A DNA stretch of 63,168 nucleotides, taken from positions 1 to 63,168 of IMG/VR virus record IMGVR_UViG_3300042878_000174; one strand, written 5' to 3'. Both the position numbers and the translations under genes were made by a program. The DNA is from a virus. The notes under the pieces were generated by a model. The model made no database searches and was not told where the DNA came from. It saw only the letters and a list, made by a program, of their open reading frames with translations. Shown here one piece after another: positions 1-7,688 of the stretch (the stretch's first letter is position 1; each line of letters opens with the position of its first letter).

Positions 1-506
1 GAACTAGAAAAATCACCAGCAGAGAACAATGTGCCAGTGGTTGAATCTTTAGTTGCGCTACCGCCAATGTTGATAAAGCAACCCGCTACAGTACCCGTGC
101 TGGTCATGGAGAATGACACGGCAGAAGATGTAGCCTTGCTAGAAGCGGCGGCAGAAGCAAATGAAGGCGTAGGACGGTTGCCAGAATATGCAGGAGCGTT
201 AGTGCCACCCACTTCTAACCAGCCTGCGTGGGATGCTTGTGTATCAGCAACGTTAGCAGAACCCACACCCTTCAAGCCCATCACAACTGCGCCAGCGGCT
301 GAGTTGCCAAGGATAGTGTCCAAGGTCAAGTTCTTACCAACAGTTGTTACCAAGTTTTGAATAGGTTCGTCCCACTTGATAAAGCCATCAATGCTGTAGC
401 AGATAGCATGGTATGTACCGTGGATAGCCATCTCGTCAGAAGGCATGGTGTTGTATTTTGTAATTGCTGCTACTTGATCGGTAGCGGTGATTTTGTCCAA
501 GCTCAT
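1..506 (-). CDS. Virion/fibre-like protein, C-terminus cut by window edge (allele of the gene at 62508-63071)
   Basis: Open from an ATG at 506-504 to the left edge with no stop; the complete allele (187 residues) is at 62508-63071. It starts MSLDKITATDQ and is rich in Ser, Thr, Ala and Gly, as in phage fibre or appendage proteins. A good ribosome site (AAGGAGCC on the minus strand) lies just upstream. The visible part differs from the other allele by two Ile/Val changes, so both copies are under protein-level constraint. Function is inferred from its place in the fibre block. No enzyme motif is seen. Confidence 0.8.
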   Translation of the reverse strand, partial: MSLDKITATDQVAAITKYNTMPSDEMAIHGTYHAICYSIDGFIKWDEPIQNLVTTVGKNLTLDTILGNSAAGAVVMGLKGVGSANVADTQASHAGWLEVGGTNAPAYSGNRPTPSFASAAASSKATSSAVSFSMTSTGTVAGCFINIGGSATKDSTTGTLFSAGDFSS

Positions 507-603
507 GTGAGGCTCCTTAATTAGAAGAACGGATCAATGCTGCTGTCGCTGTGTTAGCAGGCATTGTGATGGTGAAATTGGTAGATGTTTTGTCAGACCC
601 AAA
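1..603. repeat. Direct terminal repeat, left copy
   Basis: Matches 62566-63168 over 603 bases with 21 substitutions that I count by eye and no indels. All differences lie between 96 and 478; the flanks are identical. Nineteen fall at third codon positions of the minus-strand gene covering it, and the other two give Ile/Val changes at 380 and 404. The simplest reading is a circular or circularly permuted genome whose assembly ends come from two co-occurring strains. A real tandem duplication is the alternative. Confidence 0.9.
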
Positions 604-930
604 GTCCAACACAGCAATGGATTTGTTACCCTGAGTAACGTTGTAGATCAAGGCACAACGAGCCGTAACAGATGCGTTAAACACCACATCGGCAAAGTCT
701 ACAAAAGCTGTATACCCAGAGGAGCTAATGGTTACGCCAGTCAAGGCCACGCCGCCTGCAACGTAGCCAGTTCCCGTAACCTCGCCTGTGGTCGTGTAAA
801 CAGTGGTTGCCTCGTTTAAATCAGCACTGGCCGTGTACAGGGCGATCTTCAGCGTATCCGTGGATAGGTTGTGGACGGCTGTATAAAGCTCTGTCTTAAA
901 GCTAGTCGTCTGGGTTTGGAGGATGCTCAT
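517..930 (-). CDS. Small beta-rich virion protein (hypothetical)
   Basis: 137 residues, starting MSILQTQTTSFKTEL. Alternating hydrophobic and Thr/Ser/Gly segments suggest an all-beta fold, with no transmembrane segment and a single Cys. Its start overlaps the stop of the upstream gene by four bases (ATGA), so the two are probably translationally coupled. It lies between an adaptor-like gene and the fibre genes, suggesting a tail or head-tail joining role. No family is recognised with confidence. Confidence 0.8.
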   Translation of the reverse strand: MSILQTQTTSFKTELYTAVHNLSTDTLKIALYTASADLNEATTVYTTTGEVTGTGYVAGGVALTGVTISSSGYTAFVDFADVVFNASVTARCALIYNVTQGNKSIAVLDFGSDKTSTNFTITMPANTATAALIRSSN

Positions 931-1778
931 GCTACAGGAACCCTAATCTGACCATCACGATAAGCGTCAGCACGTTGCTTGCCGTCACCCAAGTTCTTGA
1001 GAAGCGCAATAGCCTGAACGTACCGTTCTTGGTACACCTTGTACATGCCGTCTTCCGGTGCGCTCTTCATGTATGTTCCTGCCTCTGCCAGAGTGCCATA
1101 CAGCAATGCAGAGTCAAAGTTATCACCCAGCCATGTGGTCAGGGCGGTAACGATAGATTCTGGGTAATAGTAATAATGCAGTTCTGCGTAGTAATTGGCA
1201 TTAGGCGTAGGGCCAAGGATGAACGACAGTTCATTGACGTTAGCTGACTGCGGGCCAAAGATAGCGTAGTGCTTAGGCTCAGACTGATGTGCACTCAAAG
1301 GATATGCCTCGCGCACGAAGTTCACATCTTTGTTCAGGAGGTACAGGTAGTCGCCTTGGAAGATGACCGTAGTGGACACAGCCCCGCTGTTGGCTACAGT
1401 TAAAGTGATTGTTGTTCCGCTGATGCTGCGAACGATGGCGTTAGTGCCAATGTTTGTGCCTGTGACCTGCTGGCCGACCGCTATGCCAGTTGTACTGGCT
1501 ACCACGATAGTTTTAGCACCAGCCGTGCCGGTGGCCGTTGTGGAGTTGTACGGATATATAGCAAGGCTGTATACCGACAGGAAGTCTTCTGGACAGGCCA
1601 AGTACTTATTGCCGGTAGACAATACACCCGTGACATTCTTACGCAAGTTGGCAATCTGCACCGTGTTATAGATGCGTTGCTCCGCCTGCTTGATCATTGT
1701 ATTGATCGAGGTCGTGTCAAACGTGTTCTGCGTGTAGTCAACTACCGCAGCCACAAGTTGGGCGTATGTCAGTGCCAT
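927..1778 (-). CDS. Head-tail adaptor-like protein
   Basis: 283 residues. The N-terminus (LVAAVVDYTQNTFD, then a helix with MIKQAEQRIYNTVQI) matches the pattern of podoviral adaptor proteins (P22 gp4 / SU10 adaptor type): a short N-terminal helical bundle, a beta insertion (roughly 75-150) and a C-terminal helical region. Such proteins extend the portal ring after DNA packaging. The GTTTAAAC palindrome lies between the Shine-Dalgarno sequence and the ATG. The family assignment comes from residue pattern, so it is moderate. A second adaptor-like protein is encoded at 2638-3567. Confidence 0.75.
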   Translation of the reverse strand: MALTYAQLVAAVVDYTQNTFDTTSINTMIKQAEQRIYNTVQIANLRKNVTGVLSTGNKYLACPEDFLSVYSLAIYPYNSTTATGTAGAKTIVVASTTGIAVGQQVTGTNIGTNAIVRSISGTTITLTVANSGAVSTTVIFQGDYLYLLNKDVNFVREAYPLSAHQSEPKHYAIFGPQSANVNELSFILGPTPNANYYAELHYYYYPESIVTALTTWLGDNFDSALLYGTLAEAGTYMKSAPEDGMYKVYQERYVQAIALLKNLGDGKQRADAYRDGQIRVPVA

Positions 1779-1788
1779 CGTTTAAACC

Positions 1789-2052
1789 TTAAGCCATTGG
1801 GCCACGGGACATAAAGCCTTTGGTCGCTGCACCTGCACCGCGCATCTTGATGCCAGTTGTTTTAGCTGCTGGTGCAGGGCGACGATACACGTTACCTACA
1901 GCCATATTGACTGTTCCGGCATCGCTGTGGTCATCACCACTGCCGGGGTTCTCAGAAGCTTTAACGACTTTACCAGTCATTGTGTGTGGCGTAGCGTAGA
2001 CCTTGGCATCGCCAACTTCTTTACCCATCATTTTTTTGCTAAATGTAGCCAT
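1789..2052 (-). CDS. Small basic phage protein (hypothetical)
   Basis: 87 residues, lysine-, methionine- and glycine-rich, starting MATFSKKMMGKEVGD, with GAGG about six bases before the ATG. The RRPAPAAKTTGIKMRG stretch is low in complexity and probably flexible and nucleic-acid binding. It opens a run of small basic genes (1.8-6.5 kb) between the adaptors and capsid genes. Packaging of these proteins with DNA in the virion is inferred only. Confidence 0.75.
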   Translation of the reverse strand: MATFSKKMMGKEVGDAKVYATPHTMTGKVVKASENPGSGDDHSDAGTVNMAVGNVYRRPAPAAKTTGIKMRGAGAATKGFMSRGPMA

Positions 2053-2054
2053 GA

Positions 2055-2243
2055 TTAGCCTCGTTTCTGTGCGGCAATCTTTGCCAAGTTACGACCCATA
2101 GACAGCATATCGGCATTGGTTTTACCCTTACCTTTACCCTTGCCGCCCATCATTTCCTTTTGGTTTGGGCCGCTATTGCCCAAGTTTTTGCCTTCGGTTT
2201 TGCCCTTTTTAGCAATGCCGTCTGCTGATCGTGTGTAAGCCAT
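2055..2243 (-). CDS. Small Lys/Gly-rich protein with ADGIAxKGKT motif
   Basis: 62 residues. The N-terminus carries RSADGIAKKGKTEGK, a version of the motif at the C-termini of the proteins at 4071, 4563 and 5500. The middle has a run of GKGKGKGK type. The ribosome site GGA is fused to GTTTAAAC, which forms the spacer before the ATG. Nucleic-acid binding is plausible from charge; the function is unknown. Confidence 0.75.
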   Translation of the reverse strand: MAYTRSADGIAKKGKTEGKNLGNSGPNQKEMMGGKGKGKGKTNADMLSMGRNLAKIAAQKRG

Positions 2244-2254
2244 GTTTAAACTCC

Positions 2255-2638
2255 TTAAGATATTGTTACTGTACCAACAAATGTCGTTGCCACCAAGTAG
2301 TTTGGTGTCAATCCTGCATCATTTAAACTGGCTCCACCAACCGGCTGCCAGCCCCACTGTATGTCTCTTGAACCACCAGACAGGTTACCGCTAACGTTTA
2401 CACCAGAGGTGACATACGTTGTATCCCTACGCGGATTGCGTAGAGCTTGCGGATCATCCACTGGAAATGTTCCAAGCATTAACTGAGGTTGATCTGGATC
2501 CCAGCATTCTGGGCACACCAACAACTGATACTGACGCTGCTTAATGACTTCAGTCTTAAGCTTCTTTAACTGATACTGCTGGCCGCACCGATCACATTCA
2601 GCAATCGCTATCTTGCCGGATGCAAATCGGTTACCCAT
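2255..2638 (-). CDS. Small zinc-finger phage protein
   Basis: 127 residues. Two Cys pairs, ECDRCGQ (about residues 15-18) and CPECWD (about 42-45), form a likely four-Cys zinc ribbon. A Gly/Ser-rich beta-like tail follows, with strands such as TTYVTSGVNVSGNLSGG. Its start overlaps the stop of the adaptor-like gene by one base. The zinc site is read from the sequence; a structural or DNA-contacting virion role is inferred from position. Confidence 0.75.
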   Translation of the reverse strand: MGNRFASGKIAIAECDRCGQQYQLKKLKTEVIKQRQYQLLVCPECWDPDQPQLMLGTFPVDDPQALRNPRRDTTYVTSGVNVSGNLSGGSRDIQWGWQPVGGASLNDAGLTPNYLVATTFVGTVTIS

Positions 2639-3567
2639 TACATACTCCCACCAATAAACATCTGACGGGGCACAAAGCGGATGGCCGCTTTCTCTCTGTC
2701 TTCACCGGCTGCCAGATCAAACTGCTCGTTGTATGCAGCCTTAAGCATCTCAAGGCGGGGCATTAACTCAGGCACTTTCATGGCGATGTGATACGCCAGA
2801 CCAGCCACTACACATGGCAGGAAGCGGAAATTCATGTCTGCTGTCTCTGCACCAGCGCCAGCATCCTGAACCCGGCGCAATCTCCAGTACACAAACTGGT
2901 AAGACGTGCTGTTATCAGGCGTAGGCCAGACAGTAACCGCAGGAAGCTGAGGAACAAAGACTGCCGTGCCATCTGCCTGAGAGGCAGCCGTTGTATTGTT
3001 CTGACCACGGAATACACCACCAAGGGTATTCCCTGAGATGTAGCCATAGTAGATGTCTTCACTGTTTAAACGCAGAAAACCAGATCCTGCTAACCCAACC
3101 ACCGTGTTAAGCGTGAGCGTGGTGTCCGTGGAGGAGATGGCTCCAACCAAGACCGCATCTGTTGGGTTAACTTGTCCAGAAAGCCGCTGAACCCACACTT
3201 GAATGGGACGTGCTTGCTGTAGCTTGTTCGGTATGGTCGCATAAGTAGAAACACTAATACGTGTGATTGTTAGGTCAGCCTGCGTGGAAGAGGAGTTCTG
3301 GCCTGTACGGATAACCTGCTCTAACAGATCAATCGTATCTGTAGGCAGGGCGTAGGTAGCAAGACCCGGTGTCAGGTTAATAAACCCTTGCTCCATCGTC
3401 CACATGTTGATGCCACGGTTCTGCCACTCTATGGTCATGAGGTTCATTGATCTGCGTGCTGTACGCAAGTCATAACCTGAACGCATCTCCCGACCCGCAC
3501 GCTCCCATGCTTCCTCGGCAATCTCCGTGAAATCCATATTGAAAAGCGTTGATCCGGTAGTGGTCAT
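2638..3567 (-). CDS. Head-tail adaptor / gp4-like head completion protein
   Basis: 309 residues. The N-terminal segment (EIAEEAWERAGREMRSGYD, then ARRSMNLMTIEWQNRGINMW) is the helical pattern of podoviral head-completion adaptors. A central beta insertion (about 95-215) and a C-terminal helical part (VAGLAYHIAMKVPELMPRL) follow. These proteins bind the portal and seal packaged DNA. It overlaps both neighbours (by 1 and 4 bases), so it belongs to one tightly packed transcript. The P22 gp4-type assignment is moderate. Confidence 0.75.
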   Translation of the reverse strand: MTTTGSTLFNMDFTEIAEEAWERAGREMRSGYDLRTARRSMNLMTIEWQNRGINMWTMEQGFINLTPGLATYALPTDTIDLLEQVIRTGQNSSSTQADLTITRISVSTYATIPNKLQQARPIQVWVQRLSGQVNPTDAVLVGAISSTDTTLTLNTVVGLAGSGFLRLNSEDIYYGYISGNTLGGVFRGQNNTTAASQADGTAVFVPQLPAVTVWPTPDNSTSYQFVYWRLRRVQDAGAGAETADMNFRFLPCVVAGLAYHIAMKVPELMPRLEMLKAAYNEQFDLAAGEDREKAAIRFVPRQMFIGGSM

Positions 3568-3797
3568 CTAAATCCTGCCGTTTTCTTTGCTATTGCTTTG
3601 GGTTGGGCTACAAACTGTTTGCCAGCGGCTTTACCAGCACGCTTGGCCTTGGTTGTAGCCGCATATTCTTGTGGTGACAATGATTTAATTGCTTTCTCTG
3701 GCAAATATCTCTCACCTGTTTTACTTGACGGCTTTCCGCTCTTGGTGCGCCATTTCTGGTCGCCCCATTCTTTGAGGGATTGCTGTGGTGCTTTCAA
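3564..3797 (-). CDS. DUF5872-like small basic protein
   Basis: 77 residues, strongly basic. The core WRTKSGKPSSKTGERYLPEK followed by AATTKAKRAGKAAGKQF is the hallmark of a family I recall as DUF5872, found in phages and giant viruses. Its function is not established; the charge suggests DNA binding. The start overlaps the next gene upstream by four bases, in the small basic gene block. Confidence 0.75.
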   Translation of the reverse strand: MKAPQQSLKEWGDQKWRTKSGKPSSKTGERYLPEKAIKSLSPQEYAATTKAKRAGKAAGKQFVAQPKAIAKKTAGFR

Positions 3798-4069
3798 TCT
3801 CTATACCCCCCACCTGCCGCCTTGTATTTTTTAGCGACAAGCTGTGCTTTCCGTGCTGACCACTGACCTGCGCCAGTACCATGCGTTGCTGCGGCTTTTA
3901 CTTGGGACACAATCCTTTTGCGAAGACCGGGCTTTGTGTAATTACCAGCCGCATTCACTTTACCGCCTTCGGCGTATTGCGTGAAGTCAGTATCATCCCG
4001 ACGAGCTTTACGCTTGCCTTTGGGCATCTTACTGGGGGAGATGGCTCCCATTCCACGGCTGGCTAACAT
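3794..4069 (-). CDS. Small basic phage protein (hypothetical)
   Basis: 91 residues from the chosen ATG at 4069 (MLASRGMG), which lies directly after the upstream stop. A longer start at 4087 would overlap that gene by 17 bases. The C-terminal half (NYTKPGLRKRIVSQVKAA, then GQWSARKAQLVAKKYKAAGG) is a basic, helical module seen in many aquatic phage proteins. DNA or capsid binding is inferred. Confidence 0.75.
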   Translation of the reverse strand: MLASRGMGAISPSKMPKGKRKARRDDTDFTQYAEGGKVNAAGNYTKPGLRKRIVSQVKAAATHGTGAGQWSARKAQLVAKKYKAAGGGYRD

Positions 4070-4070
4070 A

Positions 4071-4553
4071 TCAGCACATCCCACCATTTTTCATGGTGAT
4101 CATAGTGCCTTTAGTTTTGCCTTTTGTGGCGCAACCATCAGCACGGCTAGACGCAGAAGAAACTTTGCCGCCACGTTTAAATGTATCACCTGCGGGATTT
4201 GTATTTTCACCAGTGTTGCGTTTAGTCTTGACGCTTTGAGCACGTTTAGCAGCATCTAAATACGATTTAGTAGCTTCTTCGTCTTCTTTTTTATTGCCTG
4301 CCAAAGTGTGATACATACTCTTAGCACCAAACTTAGCAGACTCAATAATTCCGGGGCTACCGGGTTGTGTCCCTAACAAAGCGCCACCAACAAGAGCACC
4401 TGCGGGGGCCATTGCTGCGCCCGCAGCTTTGCGACCAAGCTTACCAAATGTTGTATCTGGCTCTGGCATTTCTTTGTTGTAGGCTTTGTCAGCCGCTGCC
4501 CGCATTTTGCGGTCGGCTTGTTCTTCACGAGCTTGTTTTTCTGCGGGACTCAT
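4071..4553 (-). CDS. Basic protein with C-terminal RADGxATKGKTK motif
   Basis: 160 residues. The N-terminus is a charged helix (about 1-30). A Gly/Ala-rich hydrophobic patch (about 43-65) could touch a membrane. The C-terminus has SSRADGCATKGKTKG and ends NGGMC. The same tail with a terminal Cys occurs in the next two genes, so the three share a module. Probably a virion-associated protein; no enzymatic motif. Confidence 0.75.
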   Translation of the reverse strand: MSPAEKQAREEQADRKMRAAADKAYNKEMPEPDTTFGKLGRKAAGAAMAPAGALVGGALLGTQPGSPGIIESAKFGAKSMYHTLAGNKKEDEEATKSYLDAAKRAQSVKTKRNTGENTNPAGDTFKRGGKVSSASSRADGCATKGKTKGTMITMKNGGMC

Positions 4554-4562
4554 GATATTTCC

Positions 4563-5489
4563 TTAGCAAATTTTGCAACGTGTCTTGCCTTTAGTGGCAA
4601 TACCGTCAGCACGTCTAGACGCAGATGAAACCATTCCACCGGAGGCATATTGCTTTACTGCACCACCGCGCTTCTTGGCGGTGACATCGGTAACATCAGA
4701 ATCTTTGCGGGGGCCGCTAAGTTTTTTTGTATCCATACCAATTTTTTTGGTACTTAATGCTTTCTTGGCTGCTTTTGCCGCATCGTACATTTTCTTTGCT
4801 TTGTATGCACCAAGAGCACCCAAACCTGCTACACCCGTAGCCATTAAGGCATTGCCAACGTTGCGACCAGTTTCTGAAGAATCAATTTTTTCACCTTGGG
4901 GTGCTTTAGCAGATTGGCCGGGAATCTTAGCGGCGGCAGATTTCTCTTCATCACGAGGGCCACCGTGCGTAGCAATAGGAGGGCTTGTGCCAGCATCACT
5001 ACGCATACCACGTAATGGGCCTGCGTACTGGGGAGCTTGAGGCATACCAATACGATCTTGTTCGGGCTTTGGTTTAGACGCAACAGGCGGTCTAGCAGGT
5101 AACGTAGGCTTATTCATTACCTGACGTGTAGGCTTGACGGTTTCGCTAGAGCTACGACCAGCACTTGGGCCATAGTCTGAATACATGTCGTCAGACAGAG
5201 GACGTGAAGACGCAGCAGGCATAGAAGGGGCGGATGGCATAGGTTGATTAACCGATACCGATTCACCGCGATCACGGCCACGGCCAGCACCAAAGCGGTT
5301 GTATGCTTCCGAGCCGGGCTGGTCAATGTTACCTGCGCGGATGCGTTCAAAGAAGCCTACAGGAGCTTCTTTATTTGACATCTCTAGGCCACGTTTTTTA
5401 GCAGCGGCTTCCATGGGATCCATTTCACCCATAACTTCGCCGCCACCTTCGTAGCGTTTAAACTTCTTCATTGGTTTCTTGGTAGCCAT
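4563..5489 (-). CDS. Disordered basic virion-type protein with C-terminal RADGIATKGKT motif
   Basis: 308 residues, mostly low complexity (Pro, Ser, Lys, Arg) and probably disordered. A short Ala/Gly-rich hydrophobic segment (VGNALMATGVAGLGALGAY) lies near 210-230. The extreme C-terminus SSASRRADGIATKGKTRC, ending in Cys, repeats the tail of its neighbours. The N-terminus is a Lys-rich stretch (MATKKPMKKFKRYEGGGE). No known domain is recognised. Confidence 0.75.
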   Translation of the reverse strand: MATKKPMKKFKRYEGGGEVMGEMDPMEAAAKKRGLEMSNKEAPVGFFERIRAGNIDQPGSEAYNRFGAGRGRDRGESVSVNQPMPSAPSMPAASSRPLSDDMYSDYGPSAGRSSSETVKPTRQVMNKPTLPARPPVASKPKPEQDRIGMPQAPQYAGPLRGMRSDAGTSPPIATHGGPRDEEKSAAAKIPGQSAKAPQGEKIDSSETGRNVGNALMATGVAGLGALGAYKAKKMYDAAKAAKKALSTKKIGMDTKKLSGPRKDSDVTDVTAKKRGGAVKQYASGGMVSSASRRADGIATKGKTRCKIC

Positions 5490-5499
5490 AATTTACTCC

Positions 5500-5964
5500 T
5501 TAGCAGGCTTTGCCGCCCATGTTCATCTTAACCATTGTTGCTTTGGTTTTGCCTTTTGTAGCAATCCCGTTAGCTGATTTGCGGAATGCGCCGCCAGCAG
5601 CCAACTTAGTCATAGGCTGACCTTTGTGCAAACGGCCTTCGTGTTTATTCACAGCCTTCTGCATCATCTTTTTGTCCATCTTGACATCTTCATGAGCCAT
5701 GCCGCCTTTTTTCATCTTGCCAACGCCATCAGCAGCAAAGTCAGGAACCATTTTCCCGCCCTTGTTGACCATGTTTAAACCGCCTGATGCGTATCCACCC
5801 ATGTTCATCTTTTTCATATCACCACCTTTAGAAAATTTACGGCCTTTGTCAGCCGCTGAAAAATCTTTCCCCACAGAGGTGGGAACGCCTGCTTTCTTAG
5901 CAAAAGATGGGTTATTAGCCACCGCTGCCATGAAATTATGTTGAGCTTTACTCTTACTTGGCAT
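5500..5964 (-). CDS. Basic protein with MPSKSKAQ N-terminus and C-terminal ATKGKTK motif
   Basis: 154 residues. It begins MPSKSKAQHNFMAAVANNP, a start found in many phage proteins of unknown function. Lys/Met/Gly-rich repeats follow (KKMNMGG, VKMNMGG), and it ends in SANGIATKGKTKATM and a final Cys. GTTTAAAC at 5773-5780 is in coding sequence. It is likely expressed with the virion genes; DNA condensation or capsid lumen association is possible but unproven. Confidence 0.78.
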   Translation of the reverse strand: MPSKSKAQHNFMAAVANNPSFAKKAGVPTSVGKDFSAADKGRKFSKGGDMKKMNMGGYASGGLNMVNKGGKMVPDFAADGVGKMKKGGMAHEDVKMDKKMMQKAVNKHEGRLHKGQPMTKLAAGGAFRKSANGIATKGKTKATMVKMNMGGKAC

Positions 5965-6212
5965 TATCGTCCCGCTTGAATAAGCTGGTCAATCTTTGCT
6001 TCAAGCTTGTTAAAGCGTTGGTCAATGTGGTTTGTAATGCGATCCACTTCTGCTTGAGTAACGTTATCACGGGCAACCTCCTCGCGTGTTTTGTTCAACA
6101 GAATACTGATACGAGCCAGCTCCCTGAACTTTTCATTCATCATGTAGCCTAGCAGTCCAATCACTAAGGACAGGACGGCAGACCAAGCGGTGTTTAGATC
6201 TAACAATTCCAA
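5964..6212 (-). CDS. Small membrane protein with coiled coil
   Basis: 82 residues. One hydrophobic segment near the N-terminus (AWSAVLSLVIGLLGYMM, about 9-25) is followed by a charged helical coiled coil (VDRITNHIDQRFNKLEAKI). Membrane anchoring with a cytoplasmic or periplasmic coil is the expected topology. It overlaps its downstream neighbour by one base. Its role is unknown; a lysis function is possible but it lies far from the lysis cassette. Confidence 0.7.
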   Translation of the reverse strand: MELLDLNTAWSAVLSLVIGLLGYMMNEKFRELARISILLNKTREEVARDNVTQAEVDRITNHIDQRFNKLEAKIDQLIQAGR

Positions 6213-6445
6213 GCCCTCAATGCTTTATTGATCCGTGAGTTCGGGTCGTTTGCTGTCTTGGCGGAGGTTAGCTTCTTCTTCATGCCACTCATCCTTGCAC
6301 AGAAAGAGTCGCGCCGTGAGCCGCCTTCCGGCTGGGGAGGTTTCAAGTTCATACCTTGCGCTTTCGCGGAGGCCCGACCCTTGGCGTTCAAGCCGCCCTT
6401 CTCGGACTTGCCTTCTTTCCTCTGCCATGCTGGACTCTTAGCCAT
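6200..6445 (-). CDS. DUF6321-like small basic protein
   Basis: 81 residues from the internal ATG at 6445 (MAKSPAWQRKEGK). An upstream ATG at 6466 would overlap the preceding gene more. KEGKSEKGGLNAKGRASAK and the later FCARMSGMKKK are, as I recall, hallmarks of DUF6321, found in phages and metagenomes. It ends ALRAWNC. Function unknown; very basic, so DNA contact is likely. Confidence 0.75.
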   Translation of the reverse strand: MAKSPAWQRKEGKSEKGGLNAKGRASAKAQGMNLKPPQPEGGSRRDSFCARMSGMKKKLTSAKTANDPNSRINKALRAWNC

Positions 6446-6953
6446 AATAAATCTGCGCTGAATCAATAGCAGTCATCAGTGCATAAATACCTTGAGTAGC
6501 TAACACACCTTCGCCCGGAATAACGGGTGCATTACTAAAAGTATCAGTGCCGTCTATTTCGTAAGTCATCAGCCACCGACCACCGCCACTTACATACGAA
6601 GCCGCAGTAGAAGTAATTGTTCCGGTGTTAATGTCTGTTAGCGTAAATGTATCCGCGCCTGTGCGAGTGATAGTGTAATTTCCATCAGTTGCTGATTGAC
6701 TTGTATTGCTGTCAAAGTGAATACCAACAACAGCGCCTGTAGACAAGCCGTGAGCAGTCTTTGTCACCGTCACAGTTGTTCCAGAGCGGGCATAGGTAAC
6801 ACTAGCCGTTACAGGTACAGAAGCGGTATCAAACAACACTAGAGTGCCATCCGTGCCAGAACCAAAAAACGAAATGCCTTTAACGCGATTTCGTCCAAGA
6901 ACAAAAAAACCACTTTGGTTTAAATGCCCTTGCTTAACGTCTGTTTGCATCAT
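6438..6953 (-). CDS. Beta-rich virion protein (hypothetical)
   Basis: 171 residues from the ATG at 6953, which has GGAG seven bases upstream; a TTG at 6959 is less likely. The middle (VTYARSGTTVTVTKTAHGL, then GNYTITRTGADTFTLTD) is a beta-sandwich-like module of the kind found in phage neck, fibre and gp10-type proteins. A similar module occurs in the gp10-like protein at 50980-53064. Probably a structural accessory protein. Confidence 0.75.
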   Translation of the reverse strand: MMQTDVKQGHLNQSGFFVLGRNRVKGISFFGSGTDGTLVLFDTASVPVTASVTYARSGTTVTVTKTAHGLSTGAVVGIHFDSNTSQSATDGNYTITRTGADTFTLTDINTGTITSTAASYVSGGGRWLMTYEIDGTDTFSNAPVIPGEGVLATQGIYALMTAIDSAQIYYG

Positions 6954-6963
6954 AATCAATCTC

Positions 6964-6990
6964 CTTTAAAAAAGGGGCCGAAGCCCCTTG
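6964..6990 (-). terminator. Intrinsic terminator after the 6997-7530 gene
   Basis: On the minus strand AAGGGGC-TTCG-GCCCCTT is followed by a T run (6964-6973), a textbook rho-independent terminator with a UUCG loop. It should end or reduce transcripts from the capsid side. The same stem-loop occurs at 7652-7671. Confidence 0.85.
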
Positions 6991-6996
6991 GGTTGA

Positions 6997-7530
6997 TTAG
7001 GCAGTACGGGTGAACACGTAGGCCGTTGCGCTGGAGAACATGATAGTGAAACGGGCAAGGCCAGTTGCACCTGATGCAATTGTCAAGTCACCAAAGCTGC
7101 CTGCTGTATCAGCAGCAGCGCTAGACAAAATACCGTTGGTTGCAACAGCCATAGTGACTGTGCTTGCGCCAGCGGTGTTGTCAACGTACAACTCCAACAC
7201 AGTACCGCGAGTAGCGCCAATAGCCGCGCCAAGGGCTGTGCCTGTAGGCAATGTGATGGTTGTAGCGGCGGCTGACGTAGAAGTGATGTAGCCAGTTGCA
7301 ACTTCTGCTGCGGTGGCTGTAGCCGTTGCGTTGATAGCGGCTGTTGTTGGGTGGTTTTGATCTGTAAAAACCAGATTTGTGGCCGTTACAGTTGTAGCGG
7401 CCAAAGTAGTCACGCTAGTAGCTGTGCCAAACGTAGCGTCAACGGTGACTGCGCCAGTAGTGGCACTGATAGAAATGTCTTGAAAGCCATTTACGGAACG
7501 AACTGGGCCATTGAACGTGGTATTTGCCAT
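6997..7530 (-). CDS. Virion surface/head fibre-like protein
   Basis: 177 residues, rich in Ala, Thr, Val and Gly, with no charged enzyme-like motif. It begins MANTTFNGPVRSVNGFQD and is dominated by predicted beta strands (TATSVTTLAATTVTATNLVF). Such proteins next to the major capsid gene are often decoration or head-fibre proteins; this is inferred. It stands between two terminators, so it probably has its own promoter in the upstream gap and high expression. Confidence 0.75.
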   Translation of the reverse strand: MANTTFNGPVRSVNGFQDISISATTGAVTVDATFGTATSVTTLAATTVTATNLVFTDQNHPTTAAINATATATAAEVATGYITSTSAAATTITLPTGTALGAAIGATRGTVLELYVDNTAGASTVTMAVATNGILSSAAADTAGSFGDLTIASGATGLARFTIMFSSATAYVFTRTA

Positions 7531-7688
7531 GATGTGTCCTTACATACAAGTTAAGTGCATTGATCTGTATGTCGTCAGCCGGGACTGTTCAATGCACCGG
7601 ATAAGCCCGGATTACCATGTTTATACCACTGTGTTTAAACCAATGCAACAAAAAAGGGGCCGAAGCCCCTTTCTTTTTTTGATGCCTA
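7531..7688. promoter_or_regulatory. Intergenic region downstream of the capsid gene, with a possible minus-strand promoter
   Basis: 158 bases without a gene. On the minus strand TTGAAC, a 17-base spacer and TACAGA form a weak sigma70-like match upstream of the 6997-7530 gene. One GTTTAAAC (7633-7640) and the capsid-gene terminator are also here. The promoter is a weak call. Confidence 0.35.
7649..7680 (-). terminator. Intrinsic terminator after the major capsid gene
   Basis: On the minus strand the stem GGGGC-TTCG-GCCCC is preceded by an A-rich arm and followed by TTTTTT. A T run also lies on the plus-strand side, so it may act in both directions. It should terminate capsid transcripts just beyond the stop at 7689. 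Confidence 0.85.
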
